In this document: positions 15,023 to 26,722 of the stretch, piece by piece
How positions within the stretch are numbered: position 1 is the first letter of the stretch
How the letters are laid out: each line of letters begins with the position of its first letter
Program-made: the position numbers and the translations under genes
Source: Juglans regia
Lineage: Eukaryota > Streptophyta > Magnoliopsida > Fagales > Juglandaceae
Reading direction: 5' to 3'
DNA length: 64,000 bases
Assembly (NCBI RefSeq): GCF_001411555.2
Contig: NC_049908.1
Span: 27,814,724-27,878,723, forward strand
The notes under the pieces: generated by a model
Told to the model about the DNA's origin: nothing
What the model saw: only the letters and a program-made list of their open reading frames with translations
The model's database searches: none

Positions 15023-17607
15023 TCAATTTAAAGAAGCTAGTACCTCCAACAATGCAGCAGCAAACTGCATTTGGGTCTCCTCGTCTATCGTCAGGAAGAG
15101 AGGCACGTGCACAAATAACGATTTGGTCCCATTTTGTTCTGCAAACCGAAGGGAATGATAGTAAACATAATTGCACACGAAGCGGCCTGCATCATCTGAG
15201 GTCATCACTTCATAACCCATCTTTGCTAAGGCCTTGGTGACCTCCTCAACTGGAAGAGAAGTCTGTGCAGGTTGGAACAAAGATAACCATTTACGAAGGG
15301 TGAAACAGAGAAAAAAGTATAGAATAGTCATGAATAAATCACAAAACCATGCCAAAGAAAAGCAATTGTCCAAACAATCCACTAGCATCAATATTGACAA
15401 TGACATACATTCTACTTCTGGACAACTATGATATGCAGTCTTGTATAAACAGGCACCTCCACACAAACATCAAGACAACAAGTAAAGAAGATAAAGAGAG
15501 TCATCATGTGCTGAGATTTTGGTCAACATTAACTTTTGAGGAAATCAGTGCACGTCTAACTGTCCTGTACTCAAATCTTAATAGAAATTTTATGAGTGGG
15601 GGAATAAAAAAATAATGTATCCATGGCGTCGAAACAAAGAATACTAGACTGCAGCTCTGTTTTACCAAAGTATAAAACTATAATCTTTCGCATGTAAACC
15701 CCTCTATTTTGATTGAAGTTGGACTTAATCTCTTCCACTCGCATAAAAAAAGGAGCCAGCAGGACAACTCAAATAACTTAGACAGGTTAGACACAAAAAG
15801 TGAATGACCTGCTTCCCAAAAAGTTGACTTTTGTATCACTCGCAATACAAAAATATATTTCTTTCTAGAATCAGATCCTTCCCCACGAAAGCAACAAATC
15901 CTTAAACCAAAGCAAAAAACTAAATGCTCAAACAGAGAATTGGCCATAGATTTGTTCAAATTTTAAGTGAACAAGAAAGAAAGCACACGTAAGAAAAGTG
16001 ACCGCAAATTGGTATAAATACCATTTAACTTTAGTTTCATCCATCATAGTGACAACTGCTGCAGTTCATCAAGAGAGTTTATAATCAAATAATACCTATC
16101 TATCTATACGTATGCACGTGTGAAAATATATATAGCACTACACAAATGGTCTATTATAACTCAACGAAACTATATGAAGACAAGAAAAAAAAAAATACTC
16201 TTTTTCAGGAAAGTAATGAAAAAACACGTTTTACCTTTCGTATGCGTGAAATTCCACCATCTGCAGGAATGATGGGAGCTTTCTACATAACATAAAATGA
16301 ATTAACCTCAAATAAATTACATTTAGGTGCAATGAAATAAAATCTACATGTGCACAAGAAACCTTAGCAACTTCATCTAACCTGGGGCTTCCATCCCATC
16401 TCATCAGGACAACGAAAAGTAGCTTCATTGACAGCTTGATGCTCAAGGGCAAACCTAGTTGCACCACTATTAACTCCAAAGTGTACCTGAAGAAATGTAG
16501 TTACAAATGTACGGTATGTAACTCATATAAATACAGTATACAATGAATTCAGCAGCAAGGAATTGTCATTGGCTTGATGTAGATGCTGTTCTGGTTCTAG
16601 GTTAAGGTTTTAAAAGACAATTTTAGTGAAACCAAAGTAAGAGGTTAAGAGGTTTCATTAACATTTTACAATCCTCCAGTTTCATCTTCTCTCTCAAGGT
16701 GTAGAGAAACCATTATTACTTGCAAGTGTGCAATAGGATTTGCAGAGGATCCAACTGACACAAGCCAGTCTTAATCACTATGATATTAAGCAGGGGTTTG
16801 ATAAGTTTCTAGACCTGTATAATGTTCCTGAATGAACTTAATAGAGCCACTAATCACATGAATTCAAAATTATTGTCAGTCTTGCATTATCTCTCATTTC
16901 TTGTCTCCTATTTTGTGTGCCAGAGGGGGGATTAGAAGGGTTGAGAATTAGCTAAATGGTAAAGCCAGAATGTTCAGCAGATCCTAGAGAGAGTTTTTAT
17001 CACCCAAGTATTCTTATTGCTGTGCTGCTATTACAAGAGTACGAAGCGTTTCCAATAAGTATACAATATGCATTTCGTCAATGTTTCCAGCTATATAATG
17101 AAACTTAAATATTTTGGCTCATGCTCTGCTGATTAGAGATTGGGATTTCTAATCACAGTCTGATTTTAATAGATCTCCCTACCAGGTTGGGATCTCTGCT
17201 GGAAGAATAGGAAATGGGAAAACAAAATTTGTAATTTTTCTAATTGAAGAAAAAGATCTTATCAAAAAATAACCTTGGACAAGGAGTAATTGGGGAAAAA
17301 CATACAACAAAACAGAAGAGATTAGATGACGGAAACTGACCCAAATAATTCTTCCAGAATTTGAAGTTTTGGTGTCCACCCCACTAATGGCAGATTGCAA
17401 TGTCTGGTATAAGGGAGCAAGCGCTCCCTGTCCAGCAGTATCAAGAATGCTGCAACTCCCAAGAGTTAGACCTTTAGGCAATCCCTTCTTCTTCACATAC
17501 TCTTTGAGATTACCAACAATTGTCTCAGTTGGATTCTCTGAAACTCCATGAAATTTCTTGAAACCCGTCACATAAATTGTTACTGCAGGAGGCCCTTCAG
17601 ACCCCAT
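15023..17607 (-). CDS. Pyroglutamyl-peptidase I (pyrrolidone-carboxylate peptidase, C15 family)
   Basis: Four coding exons on the minus strand, 17607-17341, 16486-16382, 16282-16235 and 15262-15023, give 219 residues, the usual length of plant members. The N-terminus reads MGSEGPPAVTIYVTGFKKFHG, with the family FGPF-like position as TGFKKF. ENPTE at 24-28 follows. The catalytic triad can be placed by family pattern: Glu104 (RFALEHQA), Cys170 (GRFVCNYVYYHSL) and His192 (LFVHVPLF). The enzyme removes N-terminal pyroglutamate from peptides in the cytosol. All splice sites are GT..AG and in frame and nothing is broken. The reading beyond TGG in exon 1 is intron translation. A leader intron lies upstream, and there is no operon-like neighbour. 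Confidence 0.95.
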
Positions 17608-18955
17608 ACCAATTATTGAGATATATTTAAAAATGTGTTATAGTGCCTAAATCAAAAGCAATATCTGAGTACCTGCTGAGAGGAAATGGGTTAGGCAATC
17701 AGGAAGCTGCGAACACAAAATCATGGTGAACTATGAAAGCTATAATTTCTACCATCAATGTCGTTTTACAAATTTCATGGACTACTTTCAAACCAATAAT
17801 CTCCATGCCCTAGAAAACCATAATCATCTGTTTCTTTTATAATTATAACACAGGGTCCTGGACTCTTCAAGCACCAAGTAATTTCCCAGGAATGTGGCAG
17901 TTCCCCCATCCCACATGTACAGAGCAATTACAGAGAGATAAACCCCAAGGCATAGCCGCCAAAGGGATTGGGGGTAGAATTCGTCAACCTTCCAAAGGTG
18001 CCTTAACTCAAGATAGAGCCACTCAACAAATTTCTAGGGCTAATGAAGCAATTATCTAACAATTTTACCAATAGAAAGTAAATTGATGGTTTATCAGGCT
18101 ATAATTTTTACACTTTTGTATCTCTGTCCTACAGTTACTTCAAACCATAACATAAGGCTATTCTTTAGCAATCATAACAATAGATGTTGACGAATCATTT
18201 ATATGCTGACACCAATGAATTTCCATTCCTGTAGATAACTATACAGCTTAGTATGAGATTTCCCAAAAAACGAAACAATTGGAGGAAAAAGAGACCCCTG
18301 CAGTTCATTCGGAAAGCTCCAAGGCAATATGAAAATCGGAAAGGCTCGGTAGTCTCAGTCATAGGCAAGAATATGGCAATGCGGGGAATGAGTGTATATA
18401 ACCATGGAAATCAAAGTTGCTCAGAAAACAAAAAATCAGTGGAATTTATTGACAACCCAATTTCGAAAATCAATGTCGCATTAAATTAAACAAATAATCC
18501 GATCCGAAGTCAAAGGTGCACATATATTAAAGAACTATGAAGGCGAGGAATCCCAACGAATCACTGTATTAAAGAAAAACCACTCAGAACCGAAATACCA
18601 AAAACTAGAATCCAAGCAGAAAGCTTGATCAGACAGAGATTCTCACAACTATCAAAAACCCAGAAACCTACATCTAGAAACAAAGCGAGGAAACGAAAAC
18701 TATAGCAAGTTGGTTGAGAAAAATTCTAGGATAAAGAACGAACATGGATTTGATTCCTTACCTCTTTTAATCTTCCCAGAAGAAAAGGAAACAAAATGGA
18801 CACGCTCGCAGATCATTAAAAGAGAGCAATAAATGAACAGAACATATATATATATATATATAGACACACAGATATATACGTATTTAAATTTTCCTTTGAA
18901 AAAGGAAAAAGTTATCAAGAAAGGTGGTAGTGGAGGCCCGAGGATCGTTTTCAAA
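17608..18955 (-). other. 5' leader and leader intron of the pyroglutamyl-peptidase gene
   Basis: A short leader exon (17608-17672) precedes the start codon and is bounded by an acceptor reading ctctcagcag on the minus strand. A donor reading aaaagag followed by gtaagg near 18763 (minus) suggests a first non-coding exon between about 18763 and 18950. Exact transcription start not visible. Confidence 0.5.
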
Positions 18956-19583
18956 CAACATGAAAATGCAAGCGCATGTGTAATTGAGTAGCATCTGTCA
19001 TTGTTATTATTGGTATATGACTGTTCATGGTAGACTTCTCATACAACCTGACACTAACATTACCCGCCGTCTACGTAGGAATTTGCAACAGTAAAGTTTA
19101 TCTGTTCCTCTTTCTTGTTGGAGTCTAACTAATGATGTGTCGTTTATTGGCCAATGTGTTTGCTTTTAATGATCTTAGATAAATATATATAATATGAAAA
19201 GTATTTATATCGATATGGGTGTGCAAATTTTGCGGAGACAAATTAATTTAAAAGTTAATAATTATACAATAAATTTTATTTTTTTAAATGTTTATGTGAG
19301 ATAGGTTGAATATTGAGAATATCTTACTATTATTTATTATTATTATTTACAGAATATTTGAGAATATCTCACTATTTAAACGTAATTTTTTATGTAAATA
19401 ATAAAAATCTTAAACCTATTTCAAAGAAACCAAAATCAACAGTCTATAAAGAAAACAAATATTCTCATAAAAACACTTTACTCGAAAAGTAAGAAACTAC
19501 TTGACTCATGACTGCTGCATCTTTTGCTTTCCCTTTATTTAGGTTTAAAGCAGTGAAGATCTAGAGGAATAAGGAATATAAAA

Positions 19584-19622
<39 letters not shown>

Positions 19623-20486
19623 CCTGATTTCATTCAGTACTTTTTATAACTTTAAGTACAGTGCGGTAGGTAACTAGGAGGTTTCAATAATGTCAAAAAT
19701 AATGAAAGGGTTATTATTCTATTATTATTTATTTATTATATTTTTTGTATTTGATTTTTTTTAATTTTTAATTTTATTTAATGATTAAGAGAGTGAGTAT
19801 TAATAAAATTATATATATTTTTTAATTTTTTTTTGTGATTAAAGATGTTAAAAAAATATTTAAAAGAAAATGATAAAAAAATAAAAAAATTTGAAATGTC
19901 CTTGAGTAATAGATGAATTAGTAATTGAACAGTAACTCTATCACTACCTAATGCCGAATGGTTGGTCTAAATAAATTTGAAACCAAACATATAATAAAAT
20001 ATGATGAGATTAATGGACCTTATGTACAAAGTTGTTTGATAATTATGAGAATTATGTTAAAAAAGTGCACCAATGCCAATATTCTATACTGGGGCTTGAT
20101 TAAAGTAGATAGGAGTGGCTCAAAGTTTGAATTAAATCAGATTGTTATGATGCATTTTGTCATTAATCATGACTAAAGGCATGGCTACTAATTATTAAAC
20201 CACTTAAAAGTAAGCAGTGCTAGATATGATAGACTTCAAAGATAGAGCATTGGCATGTAATTATGGCCAGTTCTGACTTGCAGCATCGGATGCCAATGCA
20301 AATCGATGCAGGGGTCGTTGGTTGTCTTGTCCTTGGACTACCATTTTTTTTTTTATATATATATATACTGCCGACCATTTGACTCTATGGCCTTTTGTTA
20401 GCGGCGTTCTTGTTTGTAAGGCTGCATCTTTCCTTTGTGCATTATTATTAATCAAGGTGGTTTTGAATTTTGATAACAGCTATGAG
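18956..20486. other. AT-rich intergenic stretch
   Basis: No gene is recognised. There is a TA dinucleotide run at about 19588-19617. Short ORFs at 19958-20176 and 20261-20455 show no family signature. Confidence 0.5.
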
Positions 20487-20838
20487 TGTAAAACTTTTTA
20501 ACAGAATAAAGAGATATGTATGATCTTTTATCTCCAACTATTTAAGTTTAAAAATTGAAAAGGCTATAAAAAAGAGTAGAAATTTTTTCTGCAGAGAAAG
20601 AACTTTTACTTTTATCTTAGAATTTTATTGGTGAGCCTAATAAAAAAATACAAGTTTCTTTATATAGACAAAATTAGAGACTCTTACTTATTACTCTTAT
20701 AAAATTTGGGCTACTCTCATTATTTCATTCATAAAAAAAGTAAGGATTAACCACTTTATTTATTCAAAGCAATTATCAGATGAAGTGAACTACCTTAGGA
20801 AAGACAAATGGTTTTCTGGGAAAACTAAAAGTCTAACA
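20487..20838 (-). repeat. 3' LTR of the 20.5-25.9 kb Copia element
   Basis: On the plus strand it begins tgtaaaactttttaacag and ends gtctaaca, so on the minus strand it is bounded by TG..CA. The minus-strand purine stretch GTGAGAGAA abuts it as a polypurine tract (about 20839-20847). It matches 25510-25890 along its length with many substitutions and small indels. Confidence 0.8.
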
Positions 20839-21132
20839 TTCTCTCACTTGGTTCACTTAATAGGTAAAACTGAAATGACAAAAATTAATACCCTCAATTT
20901 TGTCAATGTATCCTATACACGAACCATGGCAGTATTGCTCTTTATACTGAGTATTTCCCTTCCATGCATCACAATACATAGTATCCCTTAAAATATTTTA
21001 TGAACAACTAATAAAATTCATTCAGGTCCAACTTAATCACTCAATGGATATAACGAATTCGTTACTTTATGCACAAAACTGAAATTGAATTCAACTTTAT
21101 TCTTTGTGGAATATATAGCAACATGAGAGAGA

Positions 21133-21840
21133 TTACACTTTAGATAGGCCCATATGATCCCCATGGCCCTGATGTTGTTTTACCAATAAATCTTTGGTCA
21201 TTGGATCGGTTAACATCAAATCTGTACTAGTATGCTCAATATACACCACATTATTTTTTATGCTCTCTCTCACACTTAAATATTTTATGTTGATATGCTT
21301 GCTTCTGCTTCCACTCTTATTGTTTTTTGAGAAGAACACTACAACTGTGTTATCACAAAGAATCTTTATTGGTCTTTGAATGAAATCGACAAATTTAAGA
21401 CCAAAAATAAAATTTTTCAACCACATGGCTTGTGTCGTTGCTTCATAACACGCAATAAATTCTACCTCTATAGTAGATGTAGCAACTATAGGTTACTTCG
21501 TACTCTTCCAAGATATAGCTCCTTCAGCAGGAAGAAAGATATATCCGGAAGTAGACTTTTTGGTGTCTACACAACCGGCAAACTCTGAATATGAATAGCC
21601 AACCACTTGCAAATTTTCTGTATGCATGTAGGTTAGCATGTAGTCCATGGTTCCTTGCAAATACTGCATCACCTTCTTTGCGGCTATCCAATGTTGAAAT
21701 CCTGGGTTACTTTGATCGCGATCCAATAATCCAACTACTAGACATATGTCTAGACGGGTGCAAGCTTGAGCATACATCAAGCTACCCACTACAGATGCAT
21801 AAGGCACATTTTTCATCTCCTCGTGTTCTAATATATTTTT
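21133..21840 (-). pseudogene. Copia RNase H remnant
   Basis: Two frames carry it. 21816-21493 reads YASVVGSLMYAQACTRLDI and later CVDTKKSTSGYIFL and GAISWKSTK. 21426-21133 reads ILCDNTVVVFFSKN, SKHINIKYLSVRESI and LTDPMTKDL. These are the standard Copia RNase H blocks. A frameshift separates them. Confidence 0.85.
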
Positions 21841-22893
21841 AGGTGATTAACCTTTATGAAATTTATCACCTTTCATTATGGGAACTATAGAGGCTTTACA
21901 ATCTAAGATAACAATCTTGTAAAACTTTAAATACCATTGACGGGAAGCCTATTTTAGCCATAAAGAGACATCTTCAACTTGCATACTTTTTTACTGTCAT
22001 CACTGAAACCCTCAGGTTATTTCATGTTAACCACTTCATCAAGATCCCCAATAAAAAAAACCGTTTTAACATCCATTTGATGTAGCTTTAAATCAAAATG
22101 AGCTACTAAGGCCATGATTATCCTCAATGAATCATTTTTAGAGACCAGAGAGAAGGTTTAATGATAATATATGCCTTCCTTCTAATGGAATCCTTTTAGT
22201 GACAAGTCTAGCCTTATATCGTTCGACATTACCAGAAGAATATCGTTTGGTTTTATAAACCCATTTGCATCCAACTGTTGCCGCCCCTTCTGGTAATTCG
22301 ACGAAATCCCATATTTAGTTCTTATAAATGGATTCTAACTCATTCATCATGGCATCTAACCAAAATATAGACTTATCTCCACTCATGGCTTGTGAAAACG
22401 TAATTAGGTCTTCTGGAAGTCTAACGTCAAAATTAGACTCAGTTAGGTATAAAATGTAATCATTTGGAGTAGCAGGCCTATGTATTCTTGAGGATCTTCT
22501 TAGAGTCACTACTTCGTCATTTGGAGATGACTCAATCGGCTCAGACTGTAAATGCAGAATAACTTCAGGTTGAACCTCATTTACGGGAACATGTTGTTCT
22601 TGAATTGGTGTCACCGCATGATCTTGTGATCTATTTTGCCTTGAGACAACCATTCTTCTTCCAAAAGAAGGCAAAGTAGCATGTTCAGGTATTTTCTCAA
22701 AAGTGACCTCTTGAGGATTCACACTCTCACTAGGTTCAACATCCTCAAGAAACCTTGCATTTTTAGATTCGAAAATTCTAGGGCTATGACTGGGATAATA
22801 AAATCTATATCTTTTTGAGTTACTTGGATACCCAATAAATAAACCACTAGTTGTTCTTGGGTCTAACTTCTTTATGTTAGGATTATAAATCAT
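21841..22893 (-). pseudogene. Copia integrase tail and truncated reverse transcriptase
   Basis: 22893-22315 is open and reads TTSGLFIGYPSNSKRYRFY, typical of the Copia segment after the integrase core, followed by the variable linker and LPEDLITFSQAM. Downstream the RT start is recognisable in broken frames (KARLVTK, HQMDVKTVF, and a PEGF-like block) up to a KMSLYG-like motif. The part that should contain the YVDD catalytic motif is absent: the sequence passes straight to a KGDKF-like block and the RNase H region. Confidence 0.75.
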
Positions 22894-22926
22894 AACTTCA
22901 GCAAGACAATCCCATGTGTATATGAT

Positions 22927-23640
22927 TTAAGTTAGGTTTCTACCATTTCCACAACTCGAAAGGTGTTTTAGAGATAGACTTGGATGGAACCCTATTAAAT
23001 ATATATACTGTAGTTTTAAGAGCTTCACTCCACAAGGAAATTGCATGTTAGATTCACTAATCATGCTCCTTACCATATCCATTAGCGTGCGGTTCCTTTT
23101 TTCTGAAACAATTTTGTTGTGGTACATTGAATATTGGGCAACAATGCCTTCCGCTTGAAGAAAATTTGCAAATAGACCCTTCATTTGTCCATTTTCTGTG
23201 TACTTACCATAGTATTCCCCTCCTCTATCAGATCTTACGATCTTGATTTTCTTTTCACTTTGATTCTCTACTTCTGCTTTATAGGCTTTCAAAACATCTA
23301 ATGCTTGAAACTTCTCATTCAGAAGATAACGATACATATACCTAGAATAGTTGTCAATAAATGAGATAAAATATCTCTAACCATTCAGGCAAGGGGTAGG
23401 AAATGGTCCACATATATATGTATGTATAATCTCAAGAACACTTGAGCTCCTTCTTGAACCTTTAGAATTATTGTTGGTCTGCTTGCCCTTTATGCAGTCC
23501 ACACAATTCTTGAAGTCAGTAAAATTGAGATCTTGTAGGACCCATTCTTTTACTAACCGTTTCATCCTCTCTATAGAGATGTGTCTCAATCTCTTATGCC
23601 ATAGTAAAGAAGATTTTTCATTCAAAATGTCTCTCTTAAT
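22927..23640 (-). pseudogene. Copia GAG-preintegrase and integrase core remnant
   Basis: 23625-23377 reads LLWHKRLRHISIERMKRLV and CVDCIKGKQT, the zinc-binding preintegrase block. 23337-22927 reads IVRSDRGGEYYGKY, then AEGIVAQYSMYHNKIVSEKR, the integrase core. The frames are split, and the second integrase aspartate region is only partly preserved. Confidence 0.8.
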
Positions 23641-23989
23641 GCCAATTGAATGCAGGGAGATATAATTCTCCTCAAAATCGAGATGAATATCTAATTTAAA
23701 TAAGTTATCAATTAAAGTTCCAGAACTAACAAGAATTTTATTCTTAAAAACAGTCAGAGTATTCTAAAAAAGGAAACTATAATATTTGATAATAAGTCTA
23801 GAAACTGAAATTTAATTTCTACTAAATTCTCGAATAAAAAGGGCATTATTTAAATCCAAAATATTTCCTGATTTGAGAATCATTCTAAAAACTCCAACTG
23901 CAACAACTTGTGAATGCCTTTAATTTTCGGTGAAAACCTAAAGTTCACTTGTTGTTGGTTTCCTTCTGGTGAGAAAACCCTGCAATGTA

Positions 23990-24914
23990 TTCACAATATG
24001 GATTGAAGAACCAGAATCAATCCACCATGAATTTTTAGGAGCATCAATGAAAATAGATTCATGACACACAAGAGAGATAGAGCTACCTTTCTTTTCACGC
24101 CACTATTTATACTTGATGCAGCTCTTTTTACATGTCCATATTTCTTGCAAAAGAAGTAGCTCACCTTTTTGCCATTAGATTTATTGGATTTTGATGGCAC
24201 ATTATGCTTCCTTTTCTTTTGAGGTCTACCTTAGCCTTTCTCGGTCTTAACTTTATCATTCACGACCATATTTGCACTTTCAGGTCGATCATGCTTGATC
24301 ATTTCCTCTTCTTGCACACACATAGTCAGGAGATCTGTAACTGACCAGTTTTCCTTATGTGTGTTATAAGAGATATTGAAAAACACATACTCAAATGACA
24401 GTGAGTCAATGATGAAATGGACCAAGAACGGCTCAAATATCTATTTCTTTAAGCCCTTAAGTTGAGAAACAATGTCTCTCATTTCCGTAATGTATGCACG
24501 CATATCCTTAGAACTGTCAAAAGCTTTAGTAGTGAATTGCCTGATAAGAGTGCTAGGAAAAGGCTTGTCAGAGCGAACAAATTATTCCTCACTTGCCTGC
24601 ATTAATTCTTAAATTATAGCGTAGTCACCAATAGAACCTCTAATGCTCTTACTCATACGAGACTTTATGAGCATTAGACTTAGGTGATTAGATCACTCGC
24701 ACCATTGGTAGTTTTCGATGACTTCCTATGTATCAGTATCCGTGGCAGCACGTAGTTGCTCCACACGGAGTGCATAGTCAAGGTCCATATCTCCCAAGGT
24801 AAAATGAATTGAATCTTTCCAGTCAGAATAATTAGTGCCATCAATCATTGGATTAAAATAAACACCATTAGCAAAGAATTGTGAAACAACAGCTGCAAAA
24901 ACCAAGAAAAACAT
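23990..24914 (-). pseudogene. Copia gag remnant
   Basis: 24914-24726 contains MIDGTNYSDWKDSIHFTLG and DMDLDYALRVEQ, the usual gag start. 24425-24231 continues with FIIDSLSFEYVFF. At about 24150 a zinc-knuckle relic reads SYFFCKKYGHVKRAAS. The first cysteine is no longer visible, so the CCHC motif is damaged. Confidence 0.75.
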
Positions 24915-25495
24915 TAATGTTATGAATTCAAGTAAATTTTAACCTTCATGTGGGAAAAAGTTGCATACCAGAATAAATTTACTTATCTTTATTTATAAGA
25001 CAAATTATTCTGACTATTAATAAATGATACTATCCACACCTGCAGGCAGAAGAGTAATTTTACGGTCAATACTGAAAATCATTTTCTTATACTAATTAAA
25101 TCACAAAAATTAAAGATTTCCCAGTAATGATAAATCCTTCAAACTTATGATTTAGTTACAATGAGATTCCAAATTTATTTAAGTATTCTTTTAAATAATA
25201 AGGATGTTGTAGCATTACCTTCATTATTCAAAAGAAATACAGCTGGGCACTACTAAAATAGGTGAAAACCTATTAACTATAAATTAGTTGAAAGGCCCAT
25301 CAATATGTATAAAGCTTGAAATTAAGCCCAAAGTCAAAACATGCATTTAAAATCCATTAATATAACCATCTAGATATGAATTCAAAGACAAAAACTTAAA
25401 AGCAAAAAGTCAAGCCCAACTCCGAAATCATTAAAGACTCATTATATGAACAAAATTGAAATGCTAATAATTCTAGCACAAAACTGAAAGGTTTA

Positions 25496-25507
25496 GCTTT
25501 GATACCA
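25496..25507 (-). other. Primer binding site of the Copia element
   Basis: On the minus strand the bases TGGTATCAAAGC follow the 5' LTR after two bases. This fits the initiator-Met tRNA primer used by plant Copia elements (TGGTATCAGAGC) with one mismatch. Confidence 0.8.
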
Positions 25508-25509
25508 AC

Positions 25510-25890
25510 TGTAAAACTTTTTAAAAGAATAAAGAGATCCATAGGATCTTTTACCTCCAGTCATTTGAGTTTGAGAATTGAAAAACTAATAAAAGATAGT
25601 AGAGATTTTCTGTAGAGAATGGACTTATAGTCTTTTGCCTTATAACTTTATGATTGAGTCTAATGGAAAACACAAGTACCTTTATATAGGCAAGACTAGA
25701 GACCCTTACTTATTATTTCTACAACCTTTGGGCTACCGTCATTATTTCATCTATAAAAAAATAGTAAGGGTTAACCACTTTATTTGTTAAGGGCAATTAC
25801 TTATGCTTGATATATGAAGTGAATCATCTTAGATGAAGTGAACCATCTTAAGGAAGACAAATAGTTGCCAGAATTTAAGTTTAGGATCCA
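25510..25890 (-). repeat. 5' LTR of the 20.5-25.9 kb Copia element
   Basis: The plus-strand start is tgtaaaactttttaaaag, matching the other LTR. The right border near tcca at 25890 is an estimate from alignment by eye. It is longer than its partner by small insertions, including a partial duplication around gaagtgaatcatctt and gaagtgaaccatctt (about 25816-25850). Confidence 0.75.
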
Positions 25891-26395
25891 TAAATCTCAT
25901 ATAAATTCGTTAAAAATAAAAATAGGATCTATTATAAAAGAAGAATAAGTAAATTTTTTTAAATTATTATTTTTTTCGAAGAATTGCACGAGATTTACAC
26001 GTGCTAAACTTATAAAAATTATTTTTCTTTTCAAATACAAGGGAATATAGCAACTTTTAACTATATATGTATATATTTATATGTATATATATATATATAT
26101 ATTATATAATAGTTGGCAAAGTTCATGTTTATATATATCATTGTTTGGTTTGTGGAGTACTTTAATTTCTATACATGAGTCGATTCTTCTAATTATCGTT
26201 ATTGTAGCTTCAACTTTAACTATGCCGCATTAATCATGATCAATAGTAGGGGTGTGCAGAATTCCGAGAATTCCGACTCTGTCCGACCTCCGCTCCGATG
26301 CCGACTCCGACGGAGTCGGAGTTGTCGGAATTCGGAGTAGCTCCGAATAAATATTCGGAGTCGGAGCTCGAAGGAGCTCCGACTCCGACTCCGAA

Positions 26396-26453
26396 TTTTT
26401 TTTTAAACCCAGCTCCAAAACGACGTCGTTTTGGAGCTGGGTTTAAAAAAAAA
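26396..26453. repeat. 58-bp perfect palindrome
   Basis: Two 29-base arms meet at gac|gtc (26424/26425). Each arm is a T-run or A-run plus aaacccagctccaaaacgac or its complement. There is no loop, so it could form a cruciform. It lies inside the left part of the hAT element, upstream of the leader exon. Confidence 0.95.
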
Positions 26454-26722
26454 AAATTTGAACGACACCGTTCCACTAAATATGGAACGGCGTCGTTCCA
26501 CATTTCCTTCTTGAAGGGGCTTCTTCTTCACGAACGGCGTCCTCTTCCTTTTCACTTCTTCTTCTTCCTTCTTCCTTCTTCACTTCTTCTTCCTCCTTCA
26601 CTTCTCTCTCGCGTCTCCCGTCCCAGTGACTGAACCAGTGAACCAGTGAAGTTCAGAACACCGTTCGTCGTTGCTCCTCCCTGCCGCCGTCCCTCTGTTC
26701 AGCTTCCAGCCTTCCACCTACG

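Larger units (their letters stand above)
20487..25890 (-). mobile_element. Degenerate Ty1/Copia LTR retrotransposon
   Basis: It reads on the minus strand. The 5' LTR is the right copy (about 25510-25890) and the 3' LTR the left copy (20487-20838). The internal order is gag, integrase, reverse transcriptase and RNase H. Many stops and frameshifts are present and the RT catalytic core is missing. A primer binding site lies two bases inside the 5' LTR. No clean 5-bp target duplication is seen, and the LTRs differ clearly from each other, so the insertion is old. Confidence 0.85.

Noticed and set aside
14890..15431. Plus-strand ORFs over the last peptidase exon
   Set aside because: Antisense shadows of the minus-strand coding exon and its intron.
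17179..17340. C-terminal extension of the first peptidase ORF
   Set aside because: Intron translation after the donor at 17340; the spliced reading to 16486 restores the family sequence.
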